Assembly: GCA_929113105.1 (NCBI GenBank)
Contig: OV816025.1
Span: forward strand, 14,661,784-14,725,783
Direction: 5' to 3'
Length of the DNA stretch: 64,000 nt
Source: Agrypnus murinus
Taxonomy: Eukaryota > Arthropoda > Insecta > Coleoptera > Elateridae
Under the pieces are notes generated by a model. The model made no database searches, was not told the DNA's origin, and worked only from the letters and a program-made list of their open reading frames with translations. Shown here in pieces: positions 37,815 to 48,049 of this stretch. Each line of letters opens with the position of its first letter. Positions within the stretch are counted from its first letter, which is position 1. The translations under genes were made by a program, and so were the position numbers.

Positions 37815-38019
37815 ATGCTAGTAAATGAAACATCAATATTTATACATATTATTTATTTATTTTTGTTATACATTTAATAGGCATAGAGTAACAATATCCA
37901 TATTTGACAAATTATTCACACACACACACACACACACACAGTATGAGCTGAGAGTTCGTAGCACTTACAAATTGTTTTTGTTGTAACCTATTTCTAAGTT
38001 TATTTACGCCAAGGTGTCC
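37815..38019 (-). other. 3' region of gene A homologous to A' coding sequence
   Basis: Downstream of the A stop, 'TAGTAAATGAAACATCAAT' and what follows matches 22231-22460. A decayed out-of-frame counterpart of the A' basic segment is visible around 38000-38065 ('RRQQRRRRLHRH' in another frame), interrupted by stops. It also holds a CA microsatellite (37917-37940). This shows A and A' are tandem duplicates. Confidence 0.6.
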
Positions 38020-39245
38020 CTAGTATGACGGTGTAAACGTCGTCTGCGTTGTTGTCTCCGGCTGATATGATAGCAGTCGTGTACGTACGGCATCGATAAA
38101 CTTTTGCGGATAATGTTTTATTATTTCTAATAAAATGAACGAGTTCAATCCACCACCAATTGCTGCTGCTGTGTTGTCTATTAAACTGGTAGCTGAGTAG
38201 TAACCGCATAACAGTTCGGATGTGAATAAAATTGAATCGGATGTCGGGAGCGATTTATAGGCATCTTCATGGCGTCTCAGTTGACCTTCTGCTACGTTCT
38301 CTATGTTTGAGCGGTAGAAACGTGAAAAGTCGAGGTGACGTAACGTTCGAGCATGATGATTGATCAACGGTGCTAAATGCAGTATAGACTGAAACTCGTA
38401 ATCTTTTAAGTTTATAGTCCGCTGTTTATCATGTATGGCCACCCTGTTGCCGAAAAACTCGTTGTGAATAATCTCGATGTATAAATTCTCACATAGATGA
38501 AATTTCAAATGTTTATCACGAGGTGTTTTGTTGCTGTTGTCGGGGTCGTCGTTGCAGCAGCAAGCATGAAAGAAATTTTTAAACATTGCCTCGACTCGTA
38601 TATCATACAGCTCGAACCAGTCCCGTTCCGACAACACAAATTCACCATACTCACATATACTATTCACGCATTCGAGCTTCACTACCACGTCAAATTCTCC
38701 CTGGTCGTCGTCGTCGTCGGGCGGAATAAGTCCTACTTGGATGTTGTGTATATGGTCGTAGTTTTCTTTTTCCCCGGGAGGTCTCGTAACATACAACGGA
38801 TACTGGACAGCCCCGAGCAGTTGAACACGTACTTCATCTTTAGCTGCTGCTACTACTGGTGTATCTATGACGGTAAAGTTTGCTGATGCTGCTGCTACAG
38901 CGTCATCAGCGTAGTATAGAGGCGACTGCTGCGACAGGAACGCTAAAACAATAATAATACAATAATCGATTAATATAAGCATAAACACACACACACACAC
39001 AAAAGTCTTAAACATCTTACCTGTTTCTTCTTCTTCATTGTTCCACGCTTGACCGTCGTCGTTGTAGGTACTTGCTGTTGATGATGATGCATGATCTGTA
39101 AAATCCGAACCTTCCTCATCTAAACAACAAAATAGACACAAATTAGCATACAAACTTGAAGTTTTATAAACAACAACTTACCTATTTTCAAGGGTTCGCT
39201 CTCATAGTTATCATAACAATAATAATTAGGACTGCTAGCCATCAT
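38020..39245 (-). CDS. Gene A: 361-residue protein of unknown function, three exons
   Basis: Exons are 39182-39245, 39021-39119 and 38020-38942. Introns of 62 and 78 nt have GTAAG donors and TTTAG acceptors, and all junctions are phase 1, giving 361 residues. The N-terminus is low-complexity and acidic (DDEEG-type, Ser/Thr, poly-Glu), then Ala-rich. The folded part starts near residue 80 and includes an Asp5 loop, 'DWFELYDIR', a CCC motif, 'FFGNRVAIHDKQRTINL' and 'APLINHHARTLRHLDF'. The order of strands around 'GNRVAIHDK...INL..YEF' faintly recalls PC4-type ssDNA-binding folds; I would not assign it. No signal peptide or membrane segment remains once the introns are removed. The intact frame suggests it is functional. 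Confidence 0.7.
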
Positions 39246-39310
39246 CGTAATTGCTGCTGCTGCTGCTGCCACACACGTACTGTCTACTGCTACACGCTAA
39301 CAACGGACGG

Positions 39311-39320
39311 CTTTATATAG
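39311..39320 (-). promoter_or_regulatory. TATA box of gene A, with shared upstream block
   Basis: CTATATAAAG on the minus strand lies 66 bp before the start codon. The conserved block TGACGTGTCAGCGACAGGAT is at about 39394-39428. A CT run lies further upstream, as at A'. Confidence 0.65.
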
Positions 39321-39439
39321 TCACTTATACTTACCTAGATCCAACGCATGCTCAGTAACACGCATACGATAAACAAACAGTCATCGCTGGCAGACAAGTT
39401 TCATCCTGTCGCTGACACGTCATCATCACAGGCAGGTGT

Positions 39440-40580
<1,141 letters not shown>

Positions 40581-40642
40581 TACAAACATTACTAAGAGCA
40601 TTCGAGAATGTAGAAATGCGATATTAGTAGAACCTAGTAACA

Positions 40643-43600
40643 TCATTCGACTCGAAGTGTTTTATACCCGTAAGGCACAGAGTCGAAGTCGTCGACTCTA
40701 CGTCTCTTTGTAAAATTCGCCCGATACGTCTTCGTCTCTGTCCTCGTTATAACTTGGTGTTGTTCTCCCCGTCTGATGTTACTGGATTCTATTAATATCT
40801 TTTTATTCAGATCCTCTACCAGGTCGAGCATTGACTCTAGGTTAATGTGCTGGGAGGCATTATGATCCAAAGTAATGCCTTTAACTTTCACCACCCTGCT
40901 GACTTTCCCGGTTGAAGGGTCATACACGATGTACCCGTAATTTTTAGGACCACCTGATACAAATTCTATAATGTATGCCCCTGGCCCGTAATCCTCGAGT
41001 TCGTTCGTGAGATCCCCCAAGAAACTGCCTGTAGGTAGATCTTCTTCTCCTAGCCTCGACACATATATTACAGAATCTATAGCGAAAAAGGAAAAACAAA
41101 TTAAGTAGTAGTTATCAAAATACACAAGAAACGTATAATTATTACCTGTATCATAGTACAACACTCTCGAACCCAGCTGCTCCAAGTAAGAATACAATTT
41201 AAGCCTTGCCTGAGTAGTGACATATGCAGCAATCACTACATTTACCGTGGATAAGGGTACAGCCGCTTCATCCTTGTGTTGCCAGTTGACTGCAATCACC
41301 TCCTGGTTAATTTCCTGAAGATGGTTAACTTCGATGCTAGGGTTGGTAAGTAGATCGAAGAATTCTTTTGGCTCCCGAATAATAGAGGCCTTTGCTTGAT
41401 TTTCGCGCTGACCAAATTTTCCTGTAACAAAAACATAGTTAGTAAGCGACTATTCGCAAAGTAATTGTATAACTTACCCCAAAATGAATTTAGCATTAAC
41501 TTGGCCAGCGATCTAAGCCCCGGATTCTTGATAATCTTCGAAGCATCCATCGAAACACCCTCTACTTCGGCGTATTCCTCAATATACTTCTTTTTGGCCT
41601 CCTCCGTGTTGCAGGAACCAGGCCAACCACTAGCCTCTTGTTTTATCTTCAGGAATTTGTCGATGAACCCGGCAAATAAACCCTCCGACTTAGAGGTCTT
41701 CTGGTACCGGGTGACTACGTACTGCCATATCTCTTGTACTTCTACTACCCTGTAACCCTTTTCCACAGCCTTCACGACCTCATCAATAACCCATGTTCCG
41801 CTTATGGTTCTTTCTGTCTCCGAATGAGAACACTCCCCCTGATTTAAGTCTTTAACGCATGAGTAACAGAGTGGAAATAGTAATTTATTATGTATTTTCA
41901 ATGGTAGAACGGGGTGGTACAGATGCTGGGGTGGAAGTATGGTGCATTTAATGACGCCTTCAACGTTTTCTATACCTCCTTTACCCTCAATGAGTTGCCT
42001 GCACTCGTCTCCAACGTAAACTTTAGGGTGTCCAACGGGAAACTTTCCATATTTACACACCCATGGATACAGACTACATACATCTACGTATCGGATCTTC
42101 TCACCCTGCTTTACCCGGTACTTTAGCCTGGTAGCGCCCGTTCTACCGCCGAAGAAAGCATCACGAGGATTGAGAGGTGTATTAACTAGCATAGGCTGAT
42201 TATCTAGCTGCAGCTTCCTTTCAGGTGTTAACTGCTTCCGGAACGCGCATTCCCACTGCTCTATAACCTCGTATCCAAGCGCTTTGAGTCTATTCGTGCA
42301 TGCCAGAGTCTTCTCGTAACGCAAGGCCATGGTATCGGCGGGATCATCATGAAGCGACTCGTCACGTCTGGTTACAAAGCAGCTAGGGCAACCATGAAAG
42401 TAGCAGCCGTGAAACTGGAACACCTGCTTTTCGTATAGGCCGTCAACTTTTAAACCGGCTACAACGGCTTCCTTCTGTCTTCCGGCGTGTTGAATCACAA
42501 CACCTCTCTGCTCTTCCTCACCTATCAACCACTGGAGAGCTATTTTGGACTGATTATCGATTCTCCTGTAACCGCCCTTGGGTATTATCCCTATGGTGTT
42601 TTGTTGCAGGAATTTGCGCCTGAACATTAGATTGCAAGCCGAAGCGATAGTGATTGCTTCGGTAAAAGGATCGACACCGCACTCTTCAACAAACAGGTTT
42701 CTAAAGTGAAGACATGCTCGCTTCAAAATATCCACGTCGGTTCTACAGTACGTCACTAGATCTCTCTGCATGTCGAACTCGATGTTTTTGTTCGCCTTGT
42801 ACCAGTTGTGGAATTCTTCACGAGCCCTCGGTTTCATGGTACCGGGGCTGTAATATTCTATGCTTGGCAGAGGGCCGACGTAGTTAGCGTTTGTTTCGGT
42901 ATTAAAGAGATGCGGGAAGTATCCTTTTGGTGCTGGTAACCCAAACGCTTTAGGGAGTGCAGATAGGGCCATAGGGAAGTAGTTCAGAGAATCGATAAAC
43001 TTTAGATTATCTAATTGAAGTAAAAGGATTTTGCTGCCTCTCATTATGAGCTCAGGCCTCAGCGAGGTCTTTGTAATGATGTGGTTCAGGATGAATTGGG
43101 TATCAAAGGCCTGTCCGTTGTGAGCTATAGCTACGACGTTTCTAAACTTCTTGCGGATTTCTAATAAATAGGTCAGGAACGCTTCAATGCAGTCCTTCTT
43201 TATGACCCGCTCTCTGATACCACAACGTTGACAGCAATACAATTTTTGTTCATTATAACAGCTAGGGCATACCTGGTGCAAAATACATAAATTAGGCTCA
43301 TGAATACGGACACCTTCAGAGATCTGTTTCTCCTGCATTGTTTCCAGGTCGAAAAATACAAAAAGAGTCTCGTTCTGTTTAACAGCAGACATTTCCCCGA
43401 CCGGTTTTACAAAACAAAAATGGTTTTCAGGTTTGTGAGCCTGGCAAGTTTTACAATAAATTTCTCCACAAATATGAGGCTCTTTTCTCAGCTTTAGATT
43501 TATGATCCTAAAGCATTCCTCACATTTTTTAACAATCTGACACATTTTAGTCTGATGATTCTCATAACAGTTTTGGTTTCTAAAGTCTCTTCTGCAATCC

Positions 43601-44526
43601 TGACATCTGATGAGTAGGGCTTGTCTAGTACAAGGTGGTGAACTGCCACAGCCCATGCAAGACTTTTCACACCTATGGTGACTTTTATGATCATACGGGG
43701 CGTGACAGCTTTCGCAAAAGTATCTGCATACAAAGGCAGCGGTCAATGAGGTGATTAAATTATAATGCCCATCGTGATACAGTAGATTGATCTTCTTCTC
43801 TGTATCAGTAGCTCCTTCGAAGATCACATCACGGCCCTTTGTACCATACCCATACACAGTGATCTTGTATTCATTAAGATGTCTTTGAAAGCATCTTAAT
43901 TCGTTGACACCTGCTCCCTCTGATGGAATGACGAGTACACAGGCCTCTCGCATTAATTCCTCGGCCTTTATCTTTTGTACACCCTGGTTAGTCCTGGTCT
44001 TCTTGTAATCAGGGCTTTGATCAGCATGGGCCTTCCCTACGATCAAAGCCCTGGGTAGGCATAGATTGTCGGTATTCTTGATCGTTACAATACCTCTACG
44101 CCTACTGCACTCTTCGGCGAAGGTACTGTAAATGCCGCTTCGGTTACGCCCTTGCCCTGCAGGCGGCGTCACGGATGAAACAATCATACGGAACTTATCA
44201 GTACTGAGAGCTTCAGGGTCACTCTGTAGGATGCTCTCTAGAATTCCCCAAACATCTTTGTAGGTAACCTCACTAGCCAGTCTAAAACTCATGTAGCCGG
44301 GGAGTTTATCTTTAAAACTATCGAACTCGAAAGTAATTCCTACACGGTCGGTTGGTGAAACGTTAGACATGGCATGTGTAATTATTTGCTCGATAGCTGT
44401 TTTGAAAAAGACCAATAGGTCTTGGCTATCTGAAGACTGTTTCACTTTGAATACAACTTGACGCTTTTGGGTGTTAAACTTCTTAACAGTAGATACACTT
44501 TCAGTAATAACTTCATAAAGAGCCAT
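40643..44526 (-). CDS. polB: Protein-primed type-B DNA polymerase, three exons
   Basis: Exons are 41478-44526, 41146-41421 and 40643-41076, giving 1252 residues. The two introns (56 and 69 nt) have GTAAG or GTAAT donors and CAG or TAG acceptors. The exonuclease domain has ExoI D393-x-E395, ExoII N470/D475 and ExoIII Y593-x3-D597. Polymerase motif A is at 812-821 (D815, SLYP). Motif B (K...NSFWG) is split by intron 1 at Gly1017. Motif C (DTDS, Asp1107/Asp1109) is split by intron 2 in the Asp1109 codon. The N-terminus has a cysteine-rich region (about 267-372), and 'FQFHGCYFHGC' near 703-713 resembles a nuclease-like module of this family. It replicates linear genomes from a protein primer. It sits opposite the ssDNA-binding-like gene across a shared upstream region. 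Confidence 0.93.
41077..41145 (-). other. PolB intron 2 (69 nt) inside catalytic motif C
   Basis: The donor is ACAG|GTAATA and the acceptor GCTATAG|AT. It is a multiple of three and has no stop, so retention would insert 23 residues between the two catalytic aspartates without ending the frame. Confidence 0.85.
41422..41477 (-). other. PolB intron 1 (56 nt) inside motif B
   Basis: The donor is TTGGG|GTAAGT and the acceptor TTACAG|GA. Removal joins the two parts of the conserved NSFWGKFG region in phase 1. Retention shifts the frame. Confidence 0.87.
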
Positions 44527-45096
44527 TTTGTTACGGGTAGTAGTAGTACAAGTACAGGGAATATAATTGAGCTTTTACGTCTAATGCTAAAACTGAGAAA
44601 TTACATGCGTTACAAAGTATGTTGATACTGGAAATTTTCTGTACATAATTTTGAATAAACTAATCTAATAAACGAAGGTATATTTTCGTAACCCCCGAAC
44701 GCAATGCGGGTTATTAAATATTATAAATTAATTATTTGGTTTGTACAAAGTTAAAGAAACCGACTTGCAAAACTACAAAATTTAACATTATTATTATTAT
44801 TATAAACAAATACGTTCAGTTTCAATGCAAATTAATAAAGCAAAGTCAGAGAAAGATCAGTTTCAATGCAGATTAATAAAGCCTTTAATCAGTAATACGT
44901 AATAAAACAATTAATAATAAATTCCTACCTTTGTTGGTTGGCTGTCTTGGTTCGTCAAACACTCACAGCTTTATTTAAAAAAAAATAGATTTATTCGAGA
45001 CTAACAAATACACACACATACACCAAAACACAATAGCCGTAAATAAGAGTTATTAACGACGATAGCTGATGTAGACAAGTGATGCCCGGAAGTTCA

Positions 45097-45281
45097 GGAT
45101 TTTGTTTTATACGTTCTAAAAAACAATCGTAGCGCCCTCTGGTTGTCATTAAAACATCGTTTACGTATTGCATGATATTGCGCAATATTACGAAATAGAT
45201 AAGAATGCGACTGTTCAAGGCTTTGTTAATTAAGTATTTTTACTAGGTCATAAATCAGTCGGATGTCATAAACAAGCGAGC
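45097..45281. repeat. Direct repeat, copy 1 (~185 bp)
   Basis: Near-identical to 45678-45864; both run from GGATTTTGTTTT to AAACAAGCGAGC. The intervening ~400 bp is unrelated. Confidence 0.85.
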
Positions 45282-45677
45282 CCTCTTATGCTTGTTTCAT
45301 CTTGTTTGTCAGCATAGCATCGTCTGTCGTATCGGTAATGATTACACTCAGATCTGAGTAAAAGATAAGCTTTCTTTCTCTGAACAGGGTTATAACTCGT
45401 TCTGTTGTCATAATGATTTAAAATTTTAAAAGAATTTACCTGCATTTTTTTTTAGCATTCGATACAGCCCCTTTTTTAAAGGTGTGTGTGTTTATCATTT
45501 TAAAAACATTATTGAAGGATTAGGCTTCGCTTTAAAACAAATATCGATAGATAAATCCATTCTCTATAATATTTCTTTAGTTCGACATCGTGTTCAAATA
45601 ACTAAAATACGATGGAATTTGCTCTAATTAAATAAAAACCTTCAAACGTTTATGCCCTATTATGAGGTTGCTTTTAA

Positions 45678-45864
45678 GGATTTTGTTTTTATACGTTCTA
45701 AAAAACAATCGTAGCGTCCTCTGGTTGTCATTAAAACATCGTTTACGTATTGCATGATATTGCGTAATATTACGAAATAGATAAGAATGCGCCTGGTTCA
45801 AGACTTTGTTAATTAAGTATTTTTACTAGGTCATAAATCAGTCGGATGTCATAAACAAGCGAGC
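45678..45864. repeat. Direct repeat, copy 2 (~187 bp)
   Basis: See copy 1. Only a few substitutions and short indels separate them. Confidence 0.85.
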
Positions 45865-45931
45865 TCAGGTAGATTAAATAATAACAAGAATGGTAAATAT
45901 GATAGAACTCGTACTAGCAATATTATATATT

Positions 45932-46006
45932 ATAGCTGTCGAAACAATATTGTCAGGTTATATTTTAATAAAACTGTGAAACTTTTAATAATCTTTATTT
46001 ATTTCA
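45932..46006 (+). repeat. Putative Penelope-like 3' tail, copy 2
   Basis: Nearly identical to 11574-11647 but with no endonuclease frame upstream. It is best read as a severely 5'-truncated retro-insertion into the Polinton. Confidence 0.6.
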
Positions 46007-46308
46007 ATATTATATATAATTACGCAGTAGTGTGTAACCTTTTTTACATTTCTTTTAGAGAAACGTAATTTAGTCATAAGTAATTTGTACATATAACGTT
46101 TTTTAAATTTTAATACCTTAAATTCTTAATTAAATACTTGTTAGTTTTCCTATTCTGTACTTTTAATGCTCTAACACTGTCAACCCTTTGTTTAGAAGTA
46201 TGATAAATCGAAAAAACCATTTCTTTAAATAGGTATATTTTAATAAAAAAAATGTATAAATTTACAGATAATTGAAAAATAGGTGAAAAATACCTTCTAA
46301 ATAAAGAT

Positions 46309-46660
46309 GCTCTGAGGGTAATAAATATAAAAGCTAACGACAACCTTTTTTCCGAGGGGGGGGGGTAATAAATTAAGATTTTATCTAAAAACAACTGTCT
46401 GATTGACGGCGCTACCCTTTTTAATGATATCCCTTTGCTCTGAGGGTAATAAATTAGCTTTTTTATCTAAAACAGCTGCTCAATTGACAGCACAGGTGTC
46501 GACCTTTTTTTAATGATGCCCATTGTTCAGAGGGTAATAAATTTAGATTTTTATCTGGTCTCAAGTAATTAATTGACAGTGCAGGTTTTTTTTAACAATA
46601 CCCTTTTTGTTCTGAATGGTAATAAATTAAGATTTTATCTAAAATCATGTTCATTCGCGC
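46309..46660. repeat. Four to five ~95-bp tandem repeats upstream of the ssDNA-binding-like gene
   Basis: Units contain CT(C/T)TGAGGGTAATAAATTA, TTTATCTAAAA, a TGATTGAC-type segment and ACCTTTTTTTAATGAT. The units are diverged. They end just before the TATA box at 46671. Confidence 0.7.
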
Positions 46661-46670
46661 AGGTTCGAAG

Positions 46671-46680
46671 TTTATAAAAG
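46671..46680 (+). promoter_or_regulatory. TATA box of the ssDNA-binding-like gene
   Basis: TTTATAAAAG is followed by CTCAGTCA, a good arthropod initiator (TCAGT). A likely 5'-UTR intron follows at 46764-46826 (CTAG|GTATGT ... TTTACATAG|). Confidence 0.6.
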
Positions 46681-46832
46681 CTCAGTCAAACCCCCTTCCG
46701 TTTTAGTTGGTTCTTGACATCGGTTACGGTGATAGTAATATTGTTATTGTTTGCTTGAACTAGGTATGTTAAAATAATCATTTATTATTCTTGCGAGTGT
46801 TAAGTTTTTGTCTATTTTTTACATAGAAAAAA

Positions 46833-47256
46833 ATGGATTTGCTAATACAACAATTGAACAAATCTCCCGTTAGCCAGAAGCCAATCAAGAAGTTATGTGA
46901 TTACAAAATAAAAGAAATTGCAGAGATACTACAATTCAAAAGAGTCGTTTGCCGTGATAAGCGTCAAAGTGTGATTATTGTTGCTGAAAAGCATGTTACA
47001 TTTCTACCAAAGCGAATCAACGACAAGTTAACAGATCAAAGGGTTACCGAGCTTAACCAGCAGCTTGAAGCTAAAACGATTTCTCTAGGTTTGATGTACT
47101 TGGGGAAAACAAACTGTTATGATGACTGCCTGTTTGTGGAATTAAATAAGGTACGACTAAACATCAAGTTTATACAATAAACCCCTTTTTAATGTTCTAT
47201 TGTTATTGTTGTTACAGCCCCTGGAACCGCAAATAGAAAACAGAGGTCAGTCCTGA
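46833..47256 (+). CDS. Small ssDNA-binding-like (OB-fold-like) protein, two coding exons
   Basis: Exons are 46833-47150 and 47218-47256. The 67-nt intron has AAG|GTACGA and TTACAG|CCC. The product is 118 residues. The pattern 'KKLCDYKIKEI...RVVCRDKRQSVIIVAEKHVTFLPKRI' followed by 'LTDQRVTELNQQL' and 'GLMYLG' matches a small protein family I associate with PolB-bearing insect elements. Its alternating strands fit an OB-fold, so a replication ssDNA-binding role is plausible but inferred. If the intron is retained the frame ends at 47180 with a different 9-residue tail. The stop lies 10 bp from the inner edge of the right TIR. Confidence 0.68.
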
Positions 47257-47266
47257 AGCCCTCAAG

Positions 47267-47996
47267 CACCAGCATTCTATCAACATTTTTATTATAAATT
47301 AAATGTAGCCTTAACAGTATATATTAATAAAAATAATTTTTAATTCCTATGTGGCTTTATTATTATTTCTTCTAGAAAAGGTAGTAGAAAGAGTACAGGG
47401 TGTGTGTGTGCGCTGGAGAGAGAAAGCATTCTCTAATAAGAGAGAGGGCTCTTTAATGCGTCCTCTAATAGGAGAGAGAGAGAGCTCTTTAATGCGTCCT
47501 CTGATAGGAGAGAGAGAGAGAGAGAGAGAGCTCTTTAATGCGTCCTCTAATAGGAGCGAGAGAGAGGGCTCTTTCATGCGTCCTCTAACAGGAGAGAGAG
47601 AGAGAGAGGAGACTGCGAATGATAAAGTTCCAAAATGGCCGTCCCTACATATTAATTAGAGCAATAAATTATTACCTGCAATTAGATCAAATAATTCGAT
47701 CATTTAATTAGAGCAATAAATTCACGCCTGCATATTAATTAGATCAATCAATTTAATTCACGCCTCATTTGCATATTAATTAGAGCAATAAATTTAATTC
47801 GTGCCTCATTTGAATATTAATTAGAGCAAAAATTTAATTCGCGCCTCATTTGCATATTAATTAGAGCAATAAATTTAATTCGCGCCTCATTTGCATATTA
47901 ATTAGAGCAATCAATTTAATTAGAGCAATTAATTATGCTAATTAGGTTCCCACGGTCATCAAAATTTTCCCACGCTCAAGGGGCGCAATACCTACT
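47267..47996. repeat. Right terminal inverted repeat of the Polinton (730 bp)
   Basis: Reverse complement of 21226-22224 without the internal duplication. It has the same layered structure: GA-rich blocks with GAGCTCTTTAATGCGTCCTC units, then TTAATTCGCGCCTCATTTGC units, then the unique tip ending CCTACT. Confidence 0.88.
47326..47331 (+). terminator. Poly(A) signal AATAAA in the right TIR
   Basis: Lies about 70 bp past the ssDNA-binding-like stop codon, in the equivalent place to the minus-strand AATAAA at 22153-22158. Confidence 0.55.
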
Positions 47997-48002
47997 GAAG
48001 AT
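47997..48002. repeat. 6-bp target-site duplication, right copy (GAAGAT)
   Basis: Identical to 21220-21225. Confidence 0.9.
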
Positions 48003-48049
48003 TTTTGGTGCAAATCTTCGTCATTTGAAGCTGCTTCAGACCCACCGTG

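Larger units (their letters stand above)
44527..46308. other. Divergent upstream region of PolB and the ssDNA-binding-like gene
   Basis: Non-coding. It holds the ~185-bp direct repeat (45097-45281 and 45678-45864) and a Penelope-like tail (45932-46006). A shorter repeated phrase AGTTTCAATGCA(A/G)ATTAATAAAG occurs at 44817 and 44858. No clear TATA box for PolB was found. Confidence 0.55.

Noticed and set aside
38497..38886. 129-codon plus-strand frame
   Set aside because: It lies antisense inside the third exon of gene A and has no motif of its own.
41296..41477. PolB frame reading straight on to a stop at 41296
   Set aside because: The read-through has no polymerase similarity after motif B, whereas good splice sites restore motifs B and C.
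47351..47659. 102-codon plus-strand frame, and its antisense partner
   Set aside because: It is built from GA/CT blocks of the right TIR.
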